Positions 25,201 to 39,800 of a DNA stretch of 64,000 nucleotides are shown here, piece after piece. Location: assembly GCF_000003815.2 (NCBI RefSeq), contig NC_049981.1, forward strand, positions 11,249,062-11,313,061. The letters run 5' to 3'. The first letter of the stretch is position 1, and every line of letters starts with the position of its first letter. The notes under the pieces were generated by a model. That model saw only the letters and a list, made by a program, of their open reading frames with translations, was not told the DNA's origin and did no database searches. This stretch comes from Branchiostoma floridae. Taxonomy: Eukaryota > Chordata > Leptocardii > Amphioxiformes > Branchiostomatidae. The translations under genes and the position numbers were made by a program.

Positions 25201-28200
25201 TAACTTTACGGTACTTGTCAAACAAGCTTGACTCAGAAATGGGACAGAGAGACATACAACTGTTGCCATTTCTCATTTAGCACATTCTTGATACCTTCAT
25301 GGAAATAAGATGTTGCGTTGTTGAAGTTTACCTATGCAGGTAATGAGAGACGCCAAATAGTAGTTCAGCAAAAATCACTACTTATAGTACTCCGAAAAAC
25401 TTGATATGATTTGGGGAATGGTCAGATATTTCAGACACATTGACAGTATCCACTGTAGCAAGATTTGTTGGGTTGATATATAAAACCAAGACCTAAACGC
25501 CTGACCGTATCCAATAACTATGTATTTAGTTGCTCGAATAAGTATTACTTGGCGTTTTCAGATTTTTTATTATTGATAGATGGGTGGATGGATGGATGGA
25601 TGGATGGATGGATGGATGGATGGATGGATGGATGGATGGATGGATGGATGGATGGATGGATAGATGGATGGATGGATAGATGGATTGATTGGTCACCAGT
25701 TTGTCAGTGTTTAGACTCCTATCGTCCAAATAGACGTTCGTCAACGTTTGTAATAACCTCTTGGGACAACAGGTGCTGGAGATTCGTGTCGAGTGTTCAC
25801 GCAGCAGTTTGGCAAAATGTTTGGGAGGCACTGGGACAGGTCTCATTTTCTCGCCTTTTCCTAGCGATATCTGTCAGACGGGCAAACATCCGCGTGATGT
25901 GGTCGGACATGACATACATAAATCTCCAAGCAGACTGAAAGATACAACTAGTGACGGGAAAGAATTTTATTGTCTTCATTTGGCAAAATACACCTGTTCT
26001 CCTCTATTCTTCTTCAAGTTGTTCAGTTGTTCTCACAACGACTCCAAGGTGACAACGGGTTCGCCAGGTAAAAAGATATACTGGACATACGTTGATGACA
26101 ATTCCCTCCCCACATCTGCTTGAAGATTAGGCGCACATTCCTGTGTGTCTGTCCGCCCGGTGGGGGTGGGGAGTGGTGACATCTCTGGAAGAGCTGGAGG
26201 ATCGCACACGTCACATCCACTCAGCGGGAGGGGGTGTTCCGGGGACAGCCACGGGACCCACCGCCGTTACAGACTCTTAGGAATTTTAATTTGGAAAGAC
26301 ATTGGGAATGGGAAAAATCTAATTAACTTTTAGCCTTGTATTTCATGAATTCACATCGGGATCCTCCGCTGTCACATACATTACATTGAAATGATAATTG
26401 TCGCCACTTTAAATTGACAGAGACATTGGGAATTCGTATATGAAAACTTTAACATTATTGAAACCGCAATTCAATTAGATTCTGTGCTTTCAAATTAAAC
26501 ACGAGTACATGACAAATGTTAATTTTGAAGTGGAATTTGTGTTAGTTGTAGTTTGAACAGGGAACGGTTGGTCCAGGTGAAGCATTAGAAATTGTAGCGA
26601 AATAGGCAGAATGTACATGTTGTTGTAATTGAAACCTGTCAGAAACGCGTAAATGATCGTTCATTGTTCAATTGATTCTTGATATTTCTACCCAAGCCAC
26701 CTGTTGTTTACAACGGACTATCTAAGTAAGAAAACGTCCCGTTCTTCCCTCCAAACATCTGCTTGGAGATACCGCTTCGCTTCCATGCCCGCCATCTTTG
26801 TTGAAGTTCAGGGCCACACGTCACGCCCTAACAAATGACTGACGGGGCAAGTGGAGACTGATGGGGCGTGAAACGATATCTCCGCCCACTCTCGCGAGAT
26901 GAACGATTTACCAGATGGTGTTTGTTGTATCCTGGGTGTCATTGAACTTGCCTGCAGGCACAACGAGCTTTTTATTGCCGGTCCGAAAAGCAGGAAGGAC
27001 AGAAGAGAGTTAGCGAGAGACAGACTAGAAGATAGTGAATTGAGGAGAAGTACAGTCGTCAAGCAGATGCAAGAGGCAAACAGATTTAATACTCTAACAT
27101 CTGCTTGGAGATCAGAATAGTGGCCAATTCCTATGGCGGGGCGTGACCATTGTTTCGTTTTAGAGAGAGAGAGAGATTTCTGATCTAATGTTTTTAGACA
27201 CGGGTTGGATAGTTGCACGCGTCAATGGCATTTATGAAATCAACAGTTTGTGTTGCATTTATGAAATAGATTTAATAAAAAGTTTGTGCCCTTCGCTCTT
27301 CATGACTAGCCTGGGTACCATACGATACCGGTACCGGTACTGGGTACCGGGGCTCTTTATACTCGCTACCCTTAAAATACAGTATTTTTTAAAAAAACTT
27401 TTGGGGATGCCGTATCGTGAATGGGGCCCGGGGAGACCACAATGTCTACGCGTAAGAGCATGGATAGAAAAAGAAACATACTTCATCACATAAAAATAGG
27501 ACAACAACTTTACTTGTTGAGAGGGATCACATTCCTTCGTGCCATATAGATTTACCCTTGCGTGCAGGGTACTCTCCGAGCAGAGGTTAGGCTCTAGCTG
27601 TTTTTTGACATTTTTATGCGTTTTTATCGGGATTTCTATTTTGTACATTTTTTTGGTGTGTGTCTAGCGGCTATCTATCTATAGGCCACATGGCAATCCA
27701 GCATCGCCTCGAACAGGTCCTGTCCTCCGTTCAGGTTCAACATAACTTCAACATCCAACTTTGGATGGATATGATTAGTTTCTGCAAGCGACTGCCATGC
27801 GCGTTCAACGGATTTCAGACACATGCAGATTTAAAAACTTGTGTGTTTTGTTGTCTTTTCAGTCATACTTTCACGTACACATTTTACATGACATTCCAAT
27901 AATGAAGACAAGTTCTGACAAGGGTTACAAAAATCCAATGTAGGTCGCACAGCGATTGCAGTGTAGTAGGAAGGAGGCCTAAGTAATTTGTCACCCCGGT
28001 GTCATCAGAGAGTTTGCTGTACTAGTTCCCACGATACGTCACCCCTATATCAGGGTACCCGGATGTTCACATATCACCTGTCTGCGTGTGGTGGTTACGG
28101 AGGGACGTGCACCTGTTACACCCCCGCAGAGCTGGAAATGGCCTGACCCGGATATCATTCCATGATCCATGAATGGATATGGGAACCTCCGAATCTGTCT

Positions 28201-31200
28201 GTGACCTTATGACCCCACGGACAGTGCCGTGTTTTGCTGTGGGGTGTTCAATGATATAATTTGTATAAGTTGTCCTTTAAAAACAAATTCCAAATTTAGA
28301 AGTCTAGCCACCATAATAAGATCTTGTAACTCAGTATCAGAAACGGCAAATTTCACGAATATTGTACACGAAAACACGTAGATATAGTAAAATGTGTCCA
28401 ATGGGAACAATGACGATACCTCTCAAAGATGAAACAACAAACATCGATATTATCAAAGTAGGGTTGGCCGCTAAGGCCACAGCAAGTAAATTTTATGGAT
28501 GACATCCTCTGCAGACTGCAAAAATAATGAGATATGGCGAAAAAAAACAAGGTGGGTAAAAAAAAACAAGATGGCAAATTTTCAAAATAGACGTTGTAAC
28601 AAGACTTGAAGAGACAAAATATGGCATCACAACCAACAAGGTATTCATTCCTGTATTTAAGAAGTGCACCAGTGTAGTTAAAGTGACACTAGTGTGGTAG
28701 ACTTGTATCATTAACCATGTTGGCAACTACTTAGTTGTGCCACTTTTACAACTATCTATCAAGTTGCACCTCTGCAACTACAGTCAATGCTACAGAGTCT
28801 CTAGTGTCAATTCTACATTCAATGATTAGGTAAAAGCACAACCTTTACCCATTTTCGTCTATCCGGCCTTCCCTGAAGAAGAAAAAAAATCTTGTTTTTT
28901 TTCCTGAAATCAGGCGAAAATTAATGAGCGCGCGGATGTCATCCATACATTTACTTGCTGTGGCCTAATAATAAGGCATGGGATGGTACGTGTAAACTTA
29001 CCGACACATTTGACGCATTACTGAAGTCACGTGATCTTATGATCACTTGATTTAACTGAAGTATCAGTCATCCTGAAGAAGGCCTAAAAAACGGCAAAAA
29101 ATCAGAATTTGACATGTTGCAGTTATTTGTGTTTTTTCGAAACTAGGCCAAAATAGAAATCTATTAACATGAATTGTACAATTTTTTTACCCGTATTTCA
29201 ATCAATTAGTTTATTGATAAAATCAATAATCAATTCATCATAGTTGACTTTACTTCATGTAGGCTGGACCAGATGGTTTAACGTGGACCACCCTACCGGT
29301 CACGGGGACTACGAGCGGCTGGAGGCGGTGCGGTACTACCATCCCGGGGAGGTGTGTGACAGTCCCACCGAGGTGGACGCCAGGACCATCCTCGGGATCC
29401 CCGCCTACAGAACGGGGGAAAGGTGCGTGATCGGGGTTGAACAAAATGGAACAGACTTTTTGAGGGGTTGAAGTATATGTCTTGACAGTTGCTTGTGGTT
29501 TTGAAATGTAACGTAACCTCTACGCCGGGGTGTGGAGCCTTGAGCTCAATAATTTCTTTAGGGAATCCAGGTCGGAAACTTACTTCAATACATGGGGACA
29601 TGTTGCACCTGGATCGAAAGTCTGTTCCGAATACAGTACTAGTCTGACTGAATAAAGAGACTCTATCCACAACCCTCACTTTATTTCCACGCACCGACGT
29701 TTTGGTGACCGTCTGTCTGACTGGTTCGCATTGTACTGCAGCATAGGTGTCGCTGCTTACAGTGCTGATGACACTCTGCGCGGACATACCGTGGCTTCCT
29801 AAAACATAAGGACACATGCATGTTAGAAAACGACAGTTATCCTGGCATCCATCATCTGAACATAACAGCAATTTCAAAACAAACGTGATTTTACAAATCG
29901 TGTAACAGAACAAAACGGCCCAGAAAAAGACTTACATCTTATTGGACAAGCTAGAAAACAGATCTAGATGTTTAAACGACAGCTAAAGACGGCGGTAGTT
30001 AGAAAATGTAGTGTTTTCGGAGAATCAGCTGACAAAACCGGTTAAAGATTATCATGAATAGAGAATGATCAAAATTTGATTAAAAGATAGAAAATGCGTG
30101 ATTTGAATGTGTTGAAACAAATGTGTGACATCTGAAATACTATTCTCGTTCCCAAGGTTCCACGCCAACCCCGGCAACGGTTTCTGGTGTCTGAACAGAG
30201 AGCAGCTTGGGAACGTGACATGCTCGGACTATACTGTTCGGTTCTGGTGCAGGGACTTGCCGAGGAAAAAAAGTAAGTATCCTTGTATAGTTGTAACCAT
30301 GCCATCGGTAGCTCGCCACTACCCCTACGGCGCTGAGGGTAATGTTTGCCCGGCCANNNNNNNNNNNNNNNNNNNNNNNNNNNNNNNNNNNNNNNNNNNN
30401 NNNNNNNNNNNNNNNNNNNNNNNNNNNNNNNNNNNNNNNNNNNNNNNNNNNNNNNNNNNNNNNNNNNNNNNNNNNNNNNNNNNNNNNNNNNNNNNNNNNN
30501 NNNNNNNNNNNNNNNNNNNNNNNNNNNNNNNNNNNNNNNNNNNNNNNNNNNNNNNNNNNNNNNNNNNNNNNNNNNNNNNNNNNNNNNNNNNNNNNNNNNN
30601 NNNNNNNNNNNNNNNNNNNNNNNNNNNNNNNNNNNNNNNNNNNNNNNNNNNNNNNNNNNNNNNNNNNNNNNNNNNNNNNNNNNNNNNNNNNNNNNNNNNN
30701 NNNNNNNNNNNNNNNNNNNNNNNNNNNNNNNNNNNNNNNNNNNNNNNNNNNNNNNNNNNNNNNNNNNNNNNNNNNNNNNNNNNNNNNNNNNNNNNNNNNN
30801 NNNNNNNNNNNNNNNNNNNNNNNNNNNNNNNNNNNNNNNNNNNNNNNNNNNNNNNNNNNNNNNNNNNNNNNNNNNNNNNNNNNNNNNNNNNNNNNNNNNN
30901 NNNNNNNNNNNNNNNNNNNNNGGCCAGTTATAAGCGTGCAGCGGGGAATTTTTACGGGGTTGGTTTGATTTGTGACAGGCCGATATTTAGCATACTGGCC
31001 CGGGTAAAACATACCTAAGTCTACCACAGTGGAATGGTATCGGTCTAAAAAAAAGTAGGCGGAAAGTAGAGTTTATTGAAAAGATAATTAGGTTTAAGTA
31101 ATGAAGAAGAAAGTATGTGACAAACACGTTCTAATCTGATCTTGCTGAAACATTTCTAAGTAAACGGCTGTTATTTACTTTAATAATTTGCTTTATGATC

Positions 31201-33812
31201 ACACGTTAGTGGCTCTGATGGACGCTAGTGGGCATGGGGTCAAGAAGTTATGGGTCGATTCTCAGCTTTAAATTGTGTCCTTGGAAAAGGCGCGTTACAA
31301 GACTTTCCCGAGTCCACTGGTACCCAGGTGTAAAAACGTGTACCTGACTTCGGTTGGAGACGTTAGAGGTCATGGCATTTCCCTCCAAGTACAGAATGGG
31401 CTATGGCTGTTTGTTTTTTCGAGTTTTAGTCGTTTTGTCGGGCTTTCTATTTCATGGCCTTCTGTTGTTTTAGGCAACCACCTTCATCGTATTAAAAAAG
31501 ATTCTATTGCCTTTCATAAGGACAAAAGAAAATAATACAAAGTAGACCCCCCCACACACACACACAAAAAAGACGCCTGAAAACACATAACAAGGCAGGA
31601 GGCGAACCTCTGCTTGGAGAGTACCATGGAAGGCAAGCTTCACCTTCAAATACCATCTTCAAGGACACTGGATCAACAACACACTGCCCTTCGCCCAATA
31701 AAAGGCCATTGGAGCTTTTTGTTATATTGCTTACTCTCCAAGCATAGTTTCGGCTACGGCTGTTTTTTCTTTCTTGTGTTGTGTTTTAGGCGTTTATATC
31801 GGGCTTTCTATTTTGTACCGTTTTGTCCGCCAACCAAACGTGACCAGCAGACATAGACAATATTGTGCAGAATAGACAGACCGACGCCTAAAACAATTCA
31901 AAATCAGGAACTATGCTTGGAGAGTAATTTTGTTATCATCACACATGTGCAGTCAAGACTACTACAACTCCCGAGTGGTCGGCCTGGAGCGAGTGCGGAT
32001 CCAGGAGCGGCCGCTGTGGCGCCAAGAAGCTGCAGACGAGACAACGTAAGCAGTGTTTCCAAAGCGAAGTCAAGTGCTCTGGGCCCGTCGTACAAGCTCG
32101 CATTTGCGGCAGGGTTAAATGCTCCCGTGAGTTGGCCTCGCTTCTGCTACTAACTGTCATCTAATCTGTAACAGGTTTAAAATCTAACCGTTATTTTGCA
32201 CGACAAACCAGCTCCCGTCATGCGACAGTAACAACCCTGGGAGCGGAAGTGTTCTCTGCAAGGAATGATGGGAATCGTCAACAACGTAAGTGCAAATGTA
32301 AACTAAAAAGGGTAACATTTTCCAGCAAATATTTCATGTTTACATTCACATGGTCTAATATATATAACCTAACAAACTACTGCTCTATTTATCATTACTA
32401 AAAAAAATGGTGACCAGTCCCTCTAGTTATGTCCTGCAACTTGCTACATAACCCAATACATCGAACACTACAGGGTAGCTATCACCATGGTTACTTCATT
32501 ATCAGTAACTATGGTGATAGCCACTGGTCCAAGTCATTGACCGTATTTTTTTGGAACAAGAAGACGAGGAAACGGAGCAAAATATGTCTCCATTCTTAGA
32601 AGGTAAAATAAAAAATGAATGCAGGAATGTTTTTCATTCTACCATACTGTAGTTAATTTCAAGTTTTACTTTTGTATGCCTGGAAGTTCAAGCTTTTCAA
32701 TACTGATTTGCTTGTTTGTCTTTTGGGGTTACCCCGAGCTACGTGCCCTTTCTTTTCAAAGTGTTCCTAACTTTCTTTACTGTTACTTTTACTTTTGTTT
32801 CCCCTTAACTCCTTTCTGAACTCACACACTGATAACGACATGCGGTTCGTGAGTTTATCATGTTAGTGAGATTATGTTATTGATTCAACAGTGATTGCTG
32901 CTGACGTTGTATTGTAGAGAAAAAATGTACGTCATCCAAACTGCATACGTTACATATACATGAACTCACCAAAAAGCAGCACGTGTGTGTTTTTAAATTG
33001 TAATCCTTACACAGTAATACAGTATGGAGTGTGTCATGCGCCGCCAAGCAGTCGTTGGCGGAACTGTATGCTATTTCGAATTCATTGTGCCTTAGAAAAT
33101 TTTGATCTTTAAAAATCATAGCTCTTGTATTGTAAATAGTCAACTTCATTCCATCCGATACAAGAAGACACCACTCTCTGTGGATAACTAGCTGACGTCA
33201 CCCGTCTATGTGATTGGTCAAACCTGATGAATGCTGCACTCTTAAAGCCTCGTCTGTGGCCTATAAATTTGAGAGGTTCTGTTAATCCTTAACCGGGATG
33301 AGGCCTACACTTTTTTGGGCGTGGCCTCCAATAAAAACAGTTATCAGCCAATCAGAGAATAGACTTTACATAAGGAGAATAATTGGGCGATTTTGATTGG
33401 CTGAAAGTTGGTTAGAGGCCACGCCCACAAAAGTGAAAACTCAGCCCGGTTTAGCCGAGCATCCCCAAGGTACTGTATATTGTATAAGCCATGGGCGAGG
33501 CTTTGTTTAGAATAATGGAAGAGACTATGTATGTCAACCACCAACACGGACGAGTTTTCATGCAATTATAAAGAGTTTATTTTTGCCTTTCTGCGAGCAG
33601 CTATAGATGGGGGCTGGACAGACTGGGGAGAGTGGTCCAAGTGCACGGCGAAGTGCGGGGGTGGGGTAGAGGAGCGGCGGCGGACGTGCACCCAACCCAC
33701 CCCGCGGCATGGCGGGAAACCGTGCGGGGGGATCAGCTCACAGCAGAGGGTGTGCGCTGACTGGAAGTGTCCAGGTAAGAAGAGCTGTGTTTTTGTTACT
33801 TCACCTTGACTA

Positions 33813-33844
<32 letters not shown>

Positions 33845-36800
33845 GTATGTGTGTGTGTGTACACGTGTGTGTATACAGATTTTGTGTGTGTGCAAATTTT
33901 GGGAATTCTAAGACGTCATTTTCAAAAAGAGAGCACGTATCAACGTCCATTCATATAGACAGAGAGAAGGTCAACTTTAAAAACTTTTGAATCATATTAT
34001 TCTATTCAATTCTTAACGGTTTTCTTCCTATGATCAGATTGTTCCCGGAAGTGCACTATGGGTAAGCTGAGCGAGGGCTGTGACTTCTGCGAGTGTCCTG
34101 GTCACGTGATGAAGGGCAGGGTCACTGACCCCAACAAACGTCCGGTGGAGAAGGCGCGAGTGTACCTGACGGAGAAGCCTTACGAGCCTGTCACAGTAAC
34201 GGACGAAAAGGGACGGTGCGTACAAACACAGTATTGTCTCCTTCTATAAGTTATACGAGGAAGCCCCTTAGCAAAAGTAAATAGAGGATTTCAACATAGT
34301 GTTAATAAACTGCCCGGAGGTGTATGGTTGGTTCCTAAAACCACCGAATAAACCACCGAGTGAGCGAAGGTATGGAGAGCACACAATTGCTCAATATTTA
34401 GTAATAATGACCGGAGGTTATGGCAAAATGAAGCCTTGTCATTGTTCAATATCATTTGATTTCATGAATGTTATGAAATTACTAATGCAAATGCTTGCAT
34501 CTTTTGTCTTTAATAGAAAATTTGTTTTTTATAGGTTTCAAATCGAAGACGTTTGTTCTAACGGCGAGGAGGTTCTGATTAAGAAGGATAAGTACGTCCC
34601 ACTCCGAGTCAGGGCGCAGAACAAGAGACCCACTACGTCAGAAGTCCGCGTCGTACTTTTTCCCTCAGGTACAAATTACACTCTCTGAACAGCCATAACG
34701 CTGCATCGCATGAACTCTCGAGGGCCCGAGAAATCGCGAGATTTGACAACGGGGAATATGAGCTTTACCGCACTTTGTTTATATTTTCTTTTTGTCATCT
34801 TGTTTCTTCCTGTAACCAAATTTATTTCATCAGGTGAAGCTGCCGTAAAGCATACAAATCTCCTTTGGAAACTCCTTTACATCGTTAAGAAATCGAACTA
34901 TTTCTATGAAAAGATCCCTCAGTTGCATTCCATCAACCTTACGAACAGTGAGAAATATCTGTCGCTTCTGTGATACCCCAAATAGTTTGAATGAAAAATA
35001 AAAGACGAAGAAGAGGAAATACAATCCTAAATGTATGCTAACTTCTGTGTTGGTCTGTCCTTGGTACTGAACTTCCTGTCATTTCAAGTCATAGAATTAC
35101 GTAAATCCCTATAGCTATCACAATAGCTTTTTGCAGCTAATGCAACGGTAATATTACAAACTATTTTTTTTTTTCATTTTCGGGCAGGTAAACCGACGAT
35201 AATGCGGCACCCTCAGAACAAGGCCCGGTTTGTAGGAGACAGCGTTACGTTCTGCTGCGATGCGAAGGGAGATCCTCCACCTACACAGTATGAATGGTAT
35301 GTGCCAGTCCATTGTAGTAGATAGCAATTTTTTTTTTCTTTTGATGTTTTGTATGTTTTAAATGCTCTTTCCTTTTGAATGGTTTGCGCAGGCGACGAAA
35401 AGTTGTTGCTGTGGGCCTTCGTATCTCCCACATGACAAACTCAATTGTCCCTCATGTAGTTTGAGTTTGCATCACGATGACGTTATTTTCCAGGTTTAAG
35501 GACGGCAAACACATGGACAAGTCCAAGTTCAACTACACGACGCTACAGTTGCCTGACGTCACATTAAGTGACGCGGGTCAGTACCGGTGCAGAGCTACGT
35601 CAGAGTCGGGATCGGTCTTCTCCGGCATAGCTACTCTAACGGTCAGAGGTAACAAACTTTTTGCCTACTATTTCTTAACATTAGCTAGTGTTTACTTCAA
35701 TGCGTAACAGCTACACGCTACGTTAGAGTGGAAGCTCATACGTGTCGGTGCAAATACATACATAACGTGTTTTGCTCATACAAAAGGTAATGGCACACAA
35801 AATTTTCGACCGTATCCGAAGTTCTTTCTTTCATGACGCGCACGGTTCTTCGGGATGTGTGACGTCAAGAGTAGGTTAAAGGTGACCTGGAAGTCGACAC
35901 CAGCCACCGTCCCGGTTCGAACGTGGGTTGATGGGGCCCTGATGTGATTTGCACAGCAAACAAAGCTGATTGTAGAATACAATGCAATGATTATTGAGCA
36001 TCCGGTAGCACAACTGTCTGATCAAAGTTACAAAAAAAACTGTTAGTGCTTCTGTTGATACTGTATAATGAAGTTTTCTGACTTTTGTTTTCATTTTTCC
36101 TCAGACAAGTCTGACGGTGCTTGCAGTGCAACACCCGCGGACCACTTCATCCAGCTGCCCAACGACTGTTACCAGGAGGAAACTGGCGGTCATTACGCCA
36201 ACGTGGGGAGGTGCGAGGCCGAACCCTGCCGTGGGGAGGCCAGCTCAGCCGGCTGTAAGGAGGAAGTCGGTAAGATGTCATGTACTACGGCTGCGGTCAA
36301 CAGGTAACGTGATTGGTCGGTATGGGAGTATCTGATTGGCTGATGGATGACGATGTTACCAGCCAATTATACAGCTTCCTGTGGTCAAGGGGCTAGACAC
36401 GGAGGTTGGCTGGGGACATTCCCTCAAACAAGGGGCCGGGGTGGGGGTATGGGTGTTAACTGCCAAACATATATATATATATACGTTCTTTAACAGCAGG
36501 AGGGGAGTGTCTGATTGGCCGACAGCTTTTTACTGCTCACGCAGATAAAAAGAGGGAGCGTATGCCGGCAGTAAGCTTGGCCCATTGCAGTGGGCCTGTT
36601 ATAAAAGAATAACGCACTTTATTACTATCATGCATGGTAAGAATACACACGTAAAAGTTGAATAGTGGCATCAAGAGAAGTCTTTATAGATCTCTGTATG
36701 CCAAAATACAAGTCCAACCTTTTCTTTTACCTTTCTTGTCTTTTACTTCAGAATACTGCTGCGGCACCATCATGTTCGAGCAAAAGACGATTCGCTGCAA

Positions 36801-39800
36801 GGATTACCAGTTACCGATACGGGTGGCGAAGACCTGTGGGTGCCGGTTCTGTGTCCGCCCGAAGATCACCATCAGAGGTCGCGCTGTTGCCGGCGACGAT
36901 GGCGAACCGCTTCGCTTCGGTCTCATTTTCATGGGGAAAGAAAGAGTCGCCTTCACCGGTTTTCACGGGACCTTTTCTTTTGACATTCCCAGCGAAACAG
37001 ACAGGCTAGCGGTAACGTTCGTCGATCGTTCAGGGAAATTTTTAGACTCTACTAAAATTCTCCCATTCAAGAAAAAAGGTGGCGCCATCTTTCACGTCGT
37101 ACGGCTCCAAAGAAAAGCGCCCCCTATCGAAATCGATGCAGACAAAGAAGTCACAATCGAACTCAACGATGTCAAAGACAGAGATCCGGTGGCCGAAGTC
37201 GACATTCCTCCAGAAAGGTTTTACACAAGCGACGGGAAAAAATATCACGGAAAAGTCAAAGCTAGCATCACTTTCTTGGACCCGCGAAACACCACGAACT
37301 TTCAACAGGCACAGAGCGACTTGAATTTCATCGACAACGAAGGTGAGAACTTTCCACTTCGGACATTTGGGATGTTTGATATGGACTTCCGTGACGAGCA
37401 AAACAGTAGGCTTCAAGTTGGCGGCAAGGTGGATTTCTTTCTGGATCCCTCCCAGTTCAACCTGCACCGGGATACAAACTTGGAGGACATCAAGTTGTGG
37501 TCTTTGAACCCTGAGACGGGGATTTGGGAGGAAGAGGTTGGGTTCAAACCGCAAAGCGTCAAACGGAGAAAACGTGAGTCACGTGTACTACTTGTTGGAA
37601 ACACAGAAATGAGGGAAAACAGGTTGTTGAACTTTGACATGCCGACGAGGCGAAGGTGTTGGGCAAAAGTTCGCGCCTTTAACGACGAAAACTTTGAGAA
37701 GATGGGTCAGGTAGAGGGTGTGACAATCACCTTGATTAACCTTGACCCCAAGGAAGGGTACTCGGCCCCACCCCCGTCCTGGGGACGGTTTGAGAGCACT
37801 GTAACAGGGCCAAACGGCGCGTGCGTGTTTGCGTTCTGTGACGACCAGCGCGCGGATGCCTACACTGGTCAGATCATCGCAGAGATCGACGAAGAGATTC
37901 TGGCGGCGGCGCCGTCCAACCCGGCCGACTCGGACATGATCGGTATCACTCGGGACGTGCTGACGCATCTAGACTACAAGCGAAGTGATCACGACGACCC
38001 GAAGGCCAAGCCGAACGCCATCTTCACCAACCTGCCCAAGCCCGGCCCTAACGCAGTGTGGTACGGACAGGGACCTCTGTACGCATGGGACGACAAGGAC
38101 AAGTGTGAAAATGCCAAATATGAAGACAATCACTTCAGGTAAAGAATCTGCAGACATACAGGAATGATTGTTTGTTTGTTTGTTTGTTTGTTTATTTCAA
38201 TTGAAAGGAAACATATTTTTTTCTATTTCTTCTTCATTAAACACAAACACAAGGCCAATGGCCGACTGTCACCAGTACCATAGTTACTGGTGAATTAGCA
38301 GGTACCATGTGCTGTTCGATTTATTAATGTAGCAAGTGGCATGGCAGAGCTGTAGGGGCTGGTAACATATCTATGAATGCGTTTGATTATGAATAAACAG
38401 ATCAGTAGTTTGATTGGCCAGACCATGTGAAGGTAAGCACGGTACAACGGCTACATTAAGTTCATAGTTTAGTCTATTGTACTTTACCGTTCCCTACCTC
38501 AGGTTCTACCGTACCGAGGGCATGCAGTATGAGTACAACTCCGTGTTCTTTGACCAGTCGGACCTGATGTCCTGGACACCTGACCACATGTCCTGGTGGC
38601 CAAATCCGCTAGAGTTCCGTGCCTGCTACATTAAGGTATGGTTTATTTTTGACTCCGTGAAAACGGTGTGAGTTGGCTTGGGTCGGTGCCCGTCCATAGT
38701 AATTTGAATACACAGAGTTGAGAGGTAGGAAGTGAGTGGGACAATAATGTTACCACAATAATCAGTCTTGCAGGTGTGATAGGAAGTAGCTTTCAGAGGT
38801 GATAGAACAATCAGGAATGACAATCCAGGTCAACGGGTCAATGGAAGAGGCTACTTACTTACGGGGAGGTATATCGATTTTAATTTTATTTTAATTCTAT
38901 TCGTGTTTTTGTTGAGTCAATTGTAGTCACGCTCTATTTATGCAGATAGAACACGTTACTTTAGTGAGCAGTGAATCAAAAATTGTTACCTGTATATAGC
39001 TATAGCATTACCTGTCTGAACCAATTTTCTATCTCCATTTCAACAGGTAAAGATCATGAGTGATGATCGGGTCACGGTGCGTACGATCAGTTCCGGCGGT
39101 ACCCATCCCGTGACGCGGGGTAAGATCTACGGGCTGAGGGATGACCAGTCGACCGGCTACGGCAATGTCTCCTCCACCTGTATCGAGTTCAAGTGCGCCG
39201 GGATGCTGTACGACCAGGACCAGGAGGATAAAACCTTCGTTGAAGTCGTTCCACAAGTGGGTACTTCTGTGTTCAATGCATCTCATTATAAGTCTATCGC
39301 ATATGTACACGTGTCTGAAGCACTTCAAGCAGCGGCCCAGGCCCCAGCGAATCACATTGCCGCTTATGGTCAAGGGGCATTGTGATTGGCTGGTAACTTT
39401 CCCTCTGACGAATTCGTCAGAGGGGAAGTAGTATCTGATTAGCTGGCCAACGCTATTGGCAACGTTGCATTCGTTTCAGATAGTGATAGTCAGCCAGCAC
39501 ATATCTAACTATAGTCTAAGTACAGAACTTTACGTGGCCGTTGAAACAACGAACGTGGTTTGTGTACTGTATGCAGACTTTTCTCCCAACTTATTGTCCG
39601 ATACTGTTTCCAGGGAAACTGCAGACGTATCCGAGTGAAGGCAGAGCTGGATGAATACCTCCGCGTCCACCCGCCCGTTCACGAGCAGAAGTCCGACAGA
39701 CGTTTCGCCTTTTACGCGCCGCTCGACCAGCTGGGCCACAACTACGGCATCTACACCGTGACGGCACCGGACCCTTCAGTTGCCAAGAATACCGCTGTGG

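Larger units (their letters stand above)
22321..29262. other. CILP-like intron 1 (6.9 kb)
   Basis: No internal gene recognised. It holds an ATGG tetranucleotide array (25576-25690), MITE D (28472-28968), and a 73-codon plus-strand frame at 26899-27120 of charged, protein-like composition. That frame overlaps a 136-codon minus-strand frame and is bracketed by copies of ACATCTGCTTGGAGAT (26754 and 27093), which suggests a repeat rather than a gene. Remnants of a TCTCCRAGCAGAGG-type repeat occur near 27570. Confidence 0.5.

Noticed and set aside
25526-25938. Frames encoding repeats of DGWM or HPSI
   Set aside because: Translation of the ATGG microsatellite; flanking parts are not protein-like.
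26808-27218. Overlapping 136-codon (-) and 73-codon (+) frames as genes
   Set aside because: Bracketed by direct copies of ACATCTGCTTGGAGAT and matching no family; more likely repeat-derived.
29293-29913. 206-codon minus-strand gene
   Set aside because: Antisense to CILP-like exon 2 and otherwise overlapping a dispersed repeat also found near 51.9 kb.
30125-31027. Frames of about 200-300 codons
   Set aside because: They span the N gap; only 30157-30272 is a real exon.
32229-32285. 57 nt exon of the CILP-like gene
   Set aside because: Phases fit, but the translation lacks cysteines and exon 4 joined directly to 33601 completes the TSP1 domain.
37042-37968. Minus-strand frames of 170 and 126 codons
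   Set aside because: Shadows of the long CILP-like exon 11.
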